The notes under the pieces were generated by a model, which worked only from the letters and a program-made list of their open reading frames with translations, searched no databases and was not told where the DNA came from. Made by a program: the position numbers and the translations under genes. Shown here in pieces: positions 1-5,743 of a DNA stretch of 6,528 nucleotides. Position 1 is the stretch's first letter, and each line of letters starts with the position of its first letter. The DNA comes from Verrucomicrobiota bacterium (GTDB taxonomy: Bacteria > Verrucomicrobiota > Lentisphaeria > Oligosphaerales > Oligosphaeraceae), in contig JAKLHU010000130.1 in NCBI GenBank assembly GCA_022709995.1, forward strand, positions 1 to 6,528, given 5' to 3'.

Positions 1-1543
1 GCTGATCGCTCGTCCGTCGCGCTTCCACGAATACCGTCTCTGGCGCCGAGACCGTCACCTCGCGCTGGCCGAGGGCAGTTAGAATCCGCTCCGCCTCCTG
101 TTCCATCTCCGGAGTCAAGGCAACAGCGGCCTGATAGCTGCCGCTGACGTTGGCCGGCCCCAAGTCGCCGCTGATGTCAAACACCGGCATGGAGTCGGGA
201 ATGCGTGCGTGCTGGCGGCGGCTGCTTATTCTGAGCACGAGGCGACCAGGGCGCCGGCATGCCGCCGGCGCGGCAAAGACCAGGTCAAAGGTCAGGTGAC
301 GCCGCAACAACAGCTCCTGGACGGCCAGAAAAGTCCCGTAGCTCCGGCTGAATTCCCAAGCCGGGCTTTCCTGGTCCAGAAAAAGAGCCACCTCGCCGTC
401 GCCCCGGGACCCGGCGAACACATCCAGGTGCTGACGAATGAAGTCCAGGCCGCGCTTCAATTCGCGACTGAGTGGGCCTCGAGCCAGCAAATCATGGATA
501 TGACTGGGCCGGAGCAGCCAGTTGCTGCCGGGAACAGCCCCGAAGGCGGCGCTCTCGGCCGTGTTCAAGGCGATTTCCGCCGCGGTCCGCGGCAGCCCGA
601 GCCCTTCCACACTATGCATCCAAGTGGTTGAAAACGTCCGGTAGCCAACAGCCTCCGCCGTCTTGAAGAAATTGACCTGGTGGATGAGACGCCCGTCGCG
701 GCAGCCGGGGAAATTGCCGCTTTCCGACCAGAGCAGGCTGGCCCGGGGACCGAGCTGCCGGAAATCGGCCCCGCGCAAGGCCGCCTGGTTCATGATGCCG
801 CGGATGGGGCTGGGATTCCAGATCAGCTCCACATCCGGCTTGATGGCGCGGGCAATGCCACTGAGATTTTCCATCAGGCGGGCAACCCGTTCGCAACGGA
901 AACGAATCCATTGCCGCACGACGGGATCGTGAAACGGCTCACTCGCCAAGGCGCTTTCCGGGGGAATCTCGGCGTTGGCAGACGCGCGAAATTCCTGCCG
1001 GCAACGCGGACAATAGCAGGGCCGGCTGTAGAAATTGTCAAAATGAAGCCCGTCCAACCCGATGTCCTGCAAGCCGCGACGGATGCATTCCTGCAGGTAC
1101 TGATGATGTTCGCCGGCATGGATGCAGGGCAGAAAGCGCAGCGGGGAACCGCACCAGAACTGCGGCGCGCCGGCCTCGTCGCGCTGGATCCAATCCGCCG
1201 CCTGAGGGCATTCCCGGAAAAAGGTTTCGTGCAGAATGGTGCCGTACTGCAGATATCCGAACACCTTGATGCCGTGGCGGTGACAGATGCTAGTCAAGGC
1301 GGCCGTCCGGGCCATTTCCTCCTGCTCGCAGTCCAGGCCAAAGCCTTTCACGAAATGCGTGACGGCCCGGTTGATGCCGAGCTCGGCGGCGGCCGTCACC
1401 ACGTCTTCGGAATGCAGCTGCTCATACCAGCCGTCAAGACTTTCCGGGGCCAGGCCGGCGACGCCGGCAGCCTGGCCTTTCACATAACGGTAGAACTGCA
1501 GCGGCTCCCAGCCCCACCAGGCCCAGAACATCGGTTCGTTCAT
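1..1543 (-). CDS. Glycoside-hydrolase-like TIM-barrel protein, C-terminus beyond the window
   Basis: The minus-strand frame is open from ATG at 1543 to the window edge, giving 514 residues without a stop. The N-terminus (MNEPMFWAWWGWEPLQ) has no signal peptide, so a cytosolic location is likely. Residues 160-185 carry the best clue: GLDGLHFDNF followed by CYCPRC, that is, a DG-x-x-x-D strand and then a CxCxxC cluster (C176, C178, C181). This arrangement is familiar from hypothetical glycosyl-hydrolase families with a (beta/alpha)8 barrel (GHL6/GH42-like). D169 is a candidate active-site acid and E274 (LLWSESGNF) a possible partner, but neither is proven. Residues about 385-460 look like a second alpha/beta domain, as in GH42-type enzymes. 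The start overlaps the stop of the propeller gene (ATGA), and the SD is weak (GGGA, about 10 nt upstream), so translational coupling is likely. Residues 425-446 form an odd Arg-rich stretch with rare AGA and ATA codons. Barrel fold is fairly sure; reaction and substrate are unknown. Confidence 0.8.
   Translation of the reverse strand, partial: MNEPMFWAWWGWEPLQFYRYVKGQAAGVAGLAPESLDGWYEQLHSEDVVTAAAELGINRAVTHFVKGFGLDCEQEEMARTAALTSICHRHGIKVFGYLQYGTILHETFFRECPQAADWIQRDEAGAPQFWCGSPLRFLPCIHAGEHHQYLQECIRRGLQDIGLDGLHFDNFYSRPCYCPRCRQEFRASANAEIPPESALASEPFHDPVVRQWIRFRCERVARLMENLSGIARAIKPDVELIWNPSPIRGIMNQAALRGADFRQLGPRASLLWSESGNFPGCRDGRLIHQVNFFKTAEAVGYRTFSTTWMHSVEGLGLPRTAAEIALNTAESAAFGAVPGSNWLLRPSHIHDLLARGPLSRELKRGLDFIRQHLDVFAGSRGDGEVALFLDQESPAWEFSRSYGTFLAVQELLLRRHLTFDLVFAAPAACRRPGRLVLRISSRRQHARIPDSMPVFDISGDLGPANVSGSYQAAVALTPEMEQEAERILTALGQREVTVSAPETVFVEARRTSDQ
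251..271. repeat. Perfect 8-bp GC-rich inverted repeat inside a coding region
   Basis: GCGCCGGC (251-258) is followed by a 5-nt loop and its exact reverse complement GCCGGCGC (264-271). It lies inside the hydrolase-like gene, at the start of the Arg-rich segment near residues 425-446. In mRNA it would form a stable hairpin, with no T-run after it on either strand. It could be chance in GC-rich DNA or a remnant of a small palindromic insertion. Confidence 0.5.
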
Positions 1544-2628
1544 AAGGCGCATTCCCACAGGTACCCGGCGCGTTCCTCGGTGTCGGTCTCCCCCGCATAG
1601 ATGACCCCGGCGCCGATGCAGATGTCATGGCCGATGTAGAGATGGTCCTCGCCATCCTGAATCAGACCGAAATCTTCAAAGCTGCGCCGCTGACGGTCGT
1701 ACGCGAACAGGTGGCAGCGGCCATAGAACCCCGCTATGCCGTAAAGCCGGTTGTCCGGCCCGATTTCCAACGCCGGCAGGCGGCGCTCGGGAGTCGGCCG
1801 CCCCAGGTATTCGACCTTGGCGCTGGATGGTTCGAGGCGAAGCAGGTCGCCGGTCGTACAGCCGACATAGAGAAAACCATCGCCGCCGTTGAGCATCATG
1901 TCGATCGGTCCGGCCCCCGGATACATCAAGTCGGCGCCCTGACCGGCAATCAAGGAATGATTGTAATAAATGACCTGGTTGGCGTCCGGGTCGTACTTGA
2001 ACAGATTGTGGGTGCGCGTATTCCAGGTCGACCAGACGCAGCCCGCATCGTCAAGGGCCATGATGTGCGGAGCGCTGCCCATGTACTGCCGGAACCGCAC
2101 CGCCCGCTGTTTCAGGTCAAAAACAAAGAATTCAAAGACCGGATAGCTGACGCCGTAGATCAAGCCGCGCGCTTCGTCGAGAGTAATCGTCTGAATGTAG
2201 TCCTGCGGCACCGGGATGCCGAGAAAATCATAGGTCCGCCGTTCGAAGTCATAATGGAAGATGCGCCCCCCGGCGCCTTCCTGGCGCTGGTCTTCGCGGT
2301 GCAGGCAGGCCGTGGCGCCGTAGACGTTGCCGTTGCGGTCATAGGCCAGGGAACGATGGATTTTGATTTCAAACCGCTCCGCCAGGGGCTGGAAGCCAAG
2401 GCTGTGGAAAGCCCCGCTGGCCGGGTCGAATTCATACATCAGGTCGTTGTTGAACGCAGTCAGGCCGCACGTCACGCGCCGTCGCTTCGGATGCCAGAGC
2501 AAACTGGTAAAGGAAACCAGGTTCTCCCGCCAGTCGGCATTGCCGGTGAAGTCACGGTAGCCCATGGTCCGCAAAGGACGATCAACCGGATGCCCCAAAC
2601 GCCGCAAAAAATGCTTTTTGACACGCAT
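1540..2628 (-). CDS. Seven-bladed beta-propeller-like protein
   Basis: This encodes 362 residues. The start is ATG at 2628 because an in-frame TAA lies six codons upstream; the SD is weak (AGG about 7 nt upstream). No signal peptide or membrane segment is visible, so the protein is probably cytosolic. The body is a repeat of about 45-50 residues with the pattern (aromatic/Leu)-x-(Y/F)-D-x5-(F/Y)-x-x-LG: LMYEFDPASGAFHSLG (63-78), RIFHYDFERRTYDFLG (122-137), FFVFDLKQRAVRF (167-179), LFKYDPDANQVIYY (209-222), LLRLEPSSAKVEYLG (262-276) and LFAYDRQRRSFEDFG (307-321). A last partial strand (YLWECAL) would close a seven-bladed ring. Second strands of the form NGNVYGA, GFLYVG and NRLYGI alternate with these, as in NHL/kelch/SGL-like propellers. 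The gene leads a pair with the hydrolase-like gene, sharing 4 nt. Such proteins may be lyases, lactonases or binding scaffolds; I cannot choose. Confidence 0.85.
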   Translation of the reverse strand: MRVKKHFLRRLGHPVDRPLRTMGYRDFTGNADWRENLVSFTSLLWHPKRRRVTCGLTAFNNDLMYEFDPASGAFHSLGFQPLAERFEIKIHRSLAYDRNGNVYGATACLHREDQRQEGAGGRIFHYDFERRTYDFLGIPVPQDYIQTITLDEARGLIYGVSYPVFEFFVFDLKQRAVRFRQYMGSAPHIMALDDAGCVWSTWNTRTHNLFKYDPDANQVIYYNHSLIAGQGADLMYPGAGPIDMMLNGGDGFLYVGCTTGDLLRLEPSSAKVEYLGRPTPERRLPALEIGPDNRLYGIAGFYGRCHLFAYDRQRRSFEDFGLIQDGEDHLYIGHDICIGAGVIYAGETDTEERAGYLWECAL

Positions 2629-2655
2629 GGCAGGCCTGACAAATTAATGGTTGAA

Positions 2656-2688
2656 CGTGACGTGACGACGACGACGCCATCGGTCACG
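2656..2688. repeat. Inverted repeat and ACG tract in the propeller leader
   Basis: CGTGAC (2656-2661, repeated in tandem at 2661-2666) is matched by GTCACG (2683-2688). A run of ACG triplets (2664-2676) lies in the spacer. The element lies about 28-60 nt upstream of the propeller start, so it could be an operator or a leader hairpin. No regulator family is recognised. Confidence 0.3.
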
Positions 2689-2711
2689 GCGACGAGTCAT
2701 CGCTGTCCTTA

Positions 2712-2739
2712 ACCATATGTCCTGACTGCCAAAAAGCAA
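2712..2739 (-). promoter_or_regulatory. Weak candidate promoter for the propeller/hydrolase pair
   Basis: On the minus strand TTGCTT (2739-2734) and TATGGT (2717-2712) are separated by 16 nt. The -10 matches 4 of 6 consensus bases, the -35 only 3 of 6. A better -35 (TTGGCA, 2732-2727) lies nearby but lacks a good -10 at the right spacing. The site is in the most AT-rich part of the gap and would give a leader of roughly 75-80 nt. Low certainty, because promoter consensus in this phylum is not established here. Confidence 0.2.
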
Positions 2740-2752
2740 ATCATGCTTCCGG
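2729..2752 (-). terminator. Small hairpin with a T-run, possible terminator or operator
   Basis: On the minus strand AAGCA (2748-2744), a 5-nt loop and TGCTT (2738-2734) form a stem running into five T residues. Two G-T pairs and a flanking CC/GG pairing with one bulge could extend it. The core is AT-rich and weak. It overlaps the candidate promoter, so it may be an operator instead. As a greA terminator it would leave about 260 nt of 3' leader. Confidence 0.2.
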
Positions 2753-2861
2753 CAAAATGCTGCCCCGCCAAGTCATCCCTCGCTCTGGTGGAGCAGCCGG
2801 GCAATCTTCCACCGCCGCGGAACCGCAAAGGGCCGACTGGAGAGCGTCCGAAAAGCCTTTG

Positions 2862-2897
2862 TTGAAAAATTCATCCGCCGATGGCGCCGATTTTCAA
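2862..2897. repeat. Inverted repeat with an inner GC hairpin
   Basis: TTGAAAA (2862-2868) and TTTTCAA (2891-2897) are exact complements. Between them CGCC (2876-2879) and GGCG (2883-2886) form an inner hairpin with a 3-nt loop. The A-tract/T-tract outer arms around a GC core resemble a poor bidirectional terminator about 115-150 nt past the greA stop. On the minus strand the five T residues (2869-2865) start 6 nt after the inner stem, which is too far for a classic terminator. Confidence 0.25.
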
Positions 2898-2920
2898 GGC
2901 GCGGTGCCGCTGGTTGGCGA

Positions 2921-2968
2921 GCACGGGCGGGAAGTCCGGGTCACCTCTCCCGTGCCGCTTCGGCGGCA
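2921..2968. repeat. Two overlapping inverted repeats, one with a TTCG tetraloop
   Basis: GCACGGG (2921-2927) pairs with CCCGTGC (2949-2955). Overlapping it, TGCCGC (2953-2958) and GCGGCA (2963-2968) enclose TTCG. Read on the plus strand this is the very stable C(UUCG)G tetraloop hairpin; on the minus strand, the sense of all genes here, the loop is CGAA. The two stems share three bases (2953-2955), so they would be mutually exclusive in RNA. There is no T-run after either. Confidence 0.35.
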
Positions 2969-3011
2969 ACGCACCCCCGTGCACAAGCCATGGTTCGCCG
3001 CCGGGCCAAAT

Positions 3012-5162
3012 TCAGTTTCCCTCTGACAGCAGCGCCAGAAGGTCATCCGACAGCCGATTCACGGAAACGACGGTGGCCTTTTCCCCGGAAGGAAGTTCGA
3101 GCTCGTCCTGCGGCGCGCAGCCCAAAAGCATTTTTCCCAGCGGGGCGTCATAGGATATCATGCCTTGTTCGGGATTGCTGTCAAAAAGTCCCAGCAGGTG
3201 GTACTGGCGCTCGCCGCCATCGTGATGGCGCAGGACAATCGTCGAACCGGGAACGGCGGCATCCTTCACCACCACATCCCGGAAATCCGTCACCACCGTG
3301 CCATGCAGGCTTTCCTCCAACTCGGCCCGCCGGTTGGCCAAAAACACCTGCTGCTCCTTCGCATACTTGTATTCCGAATTCTCCCGCAGATCCCCCAGCG
3401 CACGCGCTTCCTCAATCGCCTTGATATTGGCGGGAATCAACGTGTTGATCAACTCCTCCAGTTCCTGCCGCCGTTGATTGAAGCTGCGGACCGAGGTCAT
3501 CTTCCCAACGGCCCGGCGCTGCACCGAATGATGGCGCTCTTCGACGTCATGGATGAACTGCGGATAATGACGCACAATTTTCACCAGCAGGCTCTGCCGA
3601 TCGCTGGCATCCAGCAACGTCATCCGCTTCGCACAGCGAACCAAAGCCAGCACGGCATCATGCTTGCCACCCTGCATAACCTGACGCTGGAACTTCTCGT
3701 CATCAAGCAGAAGATGCTTCAAATCACGCTGCGCCTTGAGATAGCTGCCGTTGACATCATGATTGAGCGTCTTGAAAAGAAGATGGGCGTCACCGAGATA
3801 AGCGTCCTTCAACTGCTGCTGATCACTTTTCCACACCCAGTACAACACGTCCGCCGAAGGCTTGCCGGCCTTCAAACGCTCTATGACCTTCGCCACCAGA
3901 ACATGATGCTCCGATGCCTCCGACAAAATCTTCTCCACCTGAGACCACAGGCGTACCGGCAGCAGCAGCGTCTGGGCGGCCAGATAGTCGTTGCCCATGG
4001 CCACCGACGTCGCCCGCAGCCAAAACGGCAGCAGCTTGCCCGGCAGCTTGTCGGTGACGGCCGCATAGGTCGCCGCATGCTGCCAGACCACCGCCTTCTC
4101 CGCCATCCCGACCAGAACCTCGTTCAGCCAGGGCAGCAACGGGCCGGCCATCTTATGCAACAAGGCCAGGCAGAGGGCGAACTTGTCCGCCTGCTCGGGG
4201 CGGCCCGCGGAATTCTGCAGGATGCCGGCGACGTTGCCCAGGTTGGGCTGGCTTTCAATCTCAAGGGTGCTCAGGCTCTTCAGACGCTCCGATAATTCCA
4301 GCAAGCTGCGGCTGGCATCCCATTGCTCAGAATAAGCATTCAAGGCAGGTGCAGTGGTCATGGTGGGGGTTGCCGGGGTTGTGGTGGATGATGTGACGGT
4401 GGAAAAGGGCAAATCGCCTCTGACAAACGACACGTATTGCTCTTCCGTCAAGACCTTGGGAACCAGCAGACGCTGACCCAAATCATCGGCGAACGGCGCC
4501 TGCGCAATCAGACTGCCCAGGATGTCATCCGCAAAAGTTGACGGCTTCAGGATGCCGGCGGATTTGCCACACAGAAGGCTGTGCAGAAGCGAAAGGTCCT
4601 TCACGACGATGAAATTGTCCATGAACTGCCGGAGTGGAACCGTGTGCCGGCGTTCAAACTGAATGATGACGTCGTTGGCGATGTCGTCCAACGTGACGAT
4701 CGTACCCAGCCCGAACTGCCGGTCATAACAAAAGGCGCCGGGCTTCACCTGCTGCAGAATCTGGTAGCGCAGGTGAACAACGGCCAGGGCCAGGCGGCTG
4801 TCACGGACACCGATGGCGTCAAGCAGACCGGCCGGATCGCGGTAGTGCCGAAACACATGCTTCATGTACGCCCCCAGCCGGTCGCGGATCAGAATGCTGT
4901 CAAAACCCGACAGCGGAATGGACTCCAGCAGCTGACAGTCGCCCGCCCGGAGCTGACCGGGATCAATCTTGTCAACCACCAAGTCCAGGCTGCTCTGCCA
5001 AAATGTCCGCACCGCCGGATCCCACTGCGAGCTGTCGCGCGGATCGGCAAAACGCAGTATTGACGCAATCTGCCCGGAAGCCTCATCCCGGCCTTCGGCG
5101 GCAGCCAGAAAAACATCCTCCAAAGACTCATCACAAGACGCATAACGCTTTTGTTCTGACAT
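3012..5162 (-). CDS. greA: Long-form transcription elongation factor GreA
   Basis: The product has 716 residues; the start is ATG at 5162 with AAAAGG 7 nt upstream. Only the end is classical GreA: a coiled coil at about 553-620 containing ARALGDLRENSEYKYAKEQQ (586-605), then an FKBP-like domain at about 636-705 (PGSTIVL, GMISYDAPLGKMLLG). D591 and E594 align with the acidic tip residues of GreA (D41 and E44 in E. coli), which enter the RNA polymerase secondary channel and promote cleavage of backtracked transcripts, so activity should be intact. Residues 1-250 are a mostly helical domain that includes PGAFCYDRQFGLGTIVTLDD (141-160), possibly a small Tudor/SH3-like barrel to about residue 188. 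A Ser/Thr/Pro linker (254-273) leads to a helical, TPR-like region (280-545). Chlamydial GreA has the same overall size, which supports a PVC host. It sits 62 nt after the lipoprotein gene and may share its transcript. Role of the extension unknown. Confidence 0.92.
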   Translation of the reverse strand: MSEQKRYASCDESLEDVFLAAAEGRDEASGQIASILRFADPRDSSQWDPAVRTFWQSSLDLVVDKIDPGQLRAGDCQLLESIPLSGFDSILIRDRLGAYMKHVFRHYRDPAGLLDAIGVRDSRLALAVVHLRYQILQQVKPGAFCYDRQFGLGTIVTLDDIANDVIIQFERRHTVPLRQFMDNFIVVKDLSLLHSLLCGKSAGILKPSTFADDILGSLIAQAPFADDLGQRLLVPKVLTEEQYVSFVRGDLPFSTVTSSTTTPATPTMTTAPALNAYSEQWDASRSLLELSERLKSLSTLEIESQPNLGNVAGILQNSAGRPEQADKFALCLALLHKMAGPLLPWLNEVLVGMAEKAVVWQHAATYAAVTDKLPGKLLPFWLRATSVAMGNDYLAAQTLLLPVRLWSQVEKILSEASEHHVLVAKVIERLKAGKPSADVLYWVWKSDQQQLKDAYLGDAHLLFKTLNHDVNGSYLKAQRDLKHLLLDDEKFQRQVMQGGKHDAVLALVRCAKRMTLLDASDRQSLLVKIVRHYPQFIHDVEERHHSVQRRAVGKMTSVRSFNQRRQELEELINTLIPANIKAIEEARALGDLRENSEYKYAKEQQVFLANRRAELEESLHGTVVTDFRDVVVKDAAVPGSTIVLRHHDGGERQYHLLGLFDSNPEQGMISYDAPLGKMLLGCAPQDELELPSGEKATVVSVNRLSDDLLALLSEGN

Positions 5163-5224
5163 GATTCAACCTTTTATCTGCTGACACCTGGGGGCGGAAA
5201 AAGACAACCCGGCGCTGCGCTCCC
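5163..5224. other. Short gap between the lipoprotein gene and greA
   Basis: The 62-nt gap contains a minus-strand T-run (TTTTT, around 5200) after GC-rich sequence, but I find no proper stem before it and no well-spaced promoter. Read-through from the lipoprotein gene into greA is therefore plausible. Confidence 0.4.
5170..5175 (-). promoter_or_regulatory. Ribosome binding site of greA
   Basis: AAAAGG on the minus strand ends 7 nt before ATG at 5162. It supports that start for the 716-residue form, showing that the N-terminal extension is translated rather than a mis-called upstream frame. Confidence 0.6.
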
Positions 5225-5743
5225 CTAATCCTTCCCGCCCAGGTCATAGTTCGCTTCGACATGCTCGACAATCTTCTGCGCCTCATACTCCGTCCACAAC
5301 GGGTTCGTGGTCAGGACGCCAGGCTCTTCGGCCTGGCTGGCAAAGCTCGCCAGGCCGAGGTAAAAACCGTCCATGGCGGCGGCCACCGGCGCGGCGCGGT
5401 GATAGATGGTCAGCTCATGCCAGGCGGCGATGCCCTGCCGGTCCAGATACAGCTTCAACCCGCATTTGCCGGTCGCCGCATCGGGGACGACCTCCGCCTT
5501 GATGATCCGGGCCGAATCAAAAAACGGATGTTTCCCAATCACCTGGCTGGCTTCGCCATCGGCACTTTCAACGGTGATGTACGGCATCCGGTCCATGATC
5601 TCAACCGCCGCCGGAATCGGGTGAAAACTGAGATAAAACACCGGCCCCTTGGCACTGCGGCAGGCCGGCAAAAACAACAGCAGAAAACACCCGGCGAGAA
5701 TTCCCAGCCGGCGGCGAAAGATGTCGACGGCGGCTGTCCTCAC
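5225..5743 (-). CDS. Lipoprotein with a SecD P1-head-like domain
   Basis: The product has 172 residues. The GTG start at 5743 is fixed by a strong SD (GGAGGAG, 8 nt upstream) and overlaps the stop of the upstream regulator (GTGA). The N-terminus is a lipoprotein signal: a basic patch (RRR, 10-12), a hydrophobic core (13-25) and the lipobox LPAC with C28 as the lipidated residue. Position +2 is Arg, not Asp, which in proteobacterial rules would favour the outer membrane; this may not hold here. The mature part resembles the P1-head region of SecD: ITVESADG (56-63), FFDSARIIKAEVV (74-86), then GLKLYLDRQGIAAWHELT (94-111, compare SecD V-S-F-x-L-D-x-x-G-A-x-x-F-x-x-L-T) and a C-terminal TEYEAQKIVEHV helix like the SecD EEA-x-x-I ending. 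No SecD membrane helices are present, so it is not a translocase subunit by itself. The similarity is from memory of the family pattern; function is unknown. Confidence 0.8.
   Translation of the reverse strand: MRTAAVDIFRRRLGILAGCFLLLFLPACRSAKGPVFYLSFHPIPAAVEIMDRMPYITVESADGEASQVIGKHPFFDSARIIKAEVVPDAATGKCGLKLYLDRQGIAAWHELTIYHRAAPVAAAMDGFYLGLASFASQAEEPGVLTTNPLWTEYEAQKIVEHVEANYDLGGKD

Larger units (their letters stand above)
2629..3011. other. 383-nt non-coding gap between greA and the propeller gene
   Basis: No convincing gene occurs here on either strand. The open frames crossing it on the plus strand give low-complexity Pro/Arg/Ala/Ser protein and run antisense into greA, so I treat them as composition artefacts. 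The gap probably holds the 3' end of the greA transcript and the promoter and leader of the propeller/hydrolase pair. It contains a cluster of inverted repeats in its greA-proximal half, an AT-richer stretch at about 2705-2760, and an ACG-rich stretch just before the propeller start. No terminator with a strong stem directly followed by a T-run was found. Confidence 0.6.

Noticed and set aside
680..1600. Plus-strand open frame of 306 codons opposite the hydrolase-like gene
   Set aside because: The minus strand reads through the same stretch with DG/FDNF and CxCxxC motifs and a coupled start; the plus frame has none.
1627..2712. Plus-strand open frame of 361 codons opposite the propeller gene
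   Set aside because: It mirrors the propeller gene, which has clear blade repeats and a 4-nt gene overlap. Long antisense frames are common in GC-rich genes, and its protein shows no domain pattern.
2723..2756. Sigma-54 (-24/-12) promoter before the propeller gene
   Set aside because: A GG and a GC element can be found on the minus strand, but their spacing is 11 nt rather than 10 and the flanking bases fit poorly. The sigma-54 activator in the window made this worth testing.
2757..3026. Small plus-strand frame in the non-coding gap
   Set aside because: Low-complexity translation, no good ribosome binding site seen, and it ends inside greA.
3165..4295. Plus-strand open frame of 376 codons opposite greA
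   Set aside because: It lies wholly inside greA on the other strand. The Gln/Leu/His/Arg-rich product has no motif, while the minus strand shows the GreA signature.
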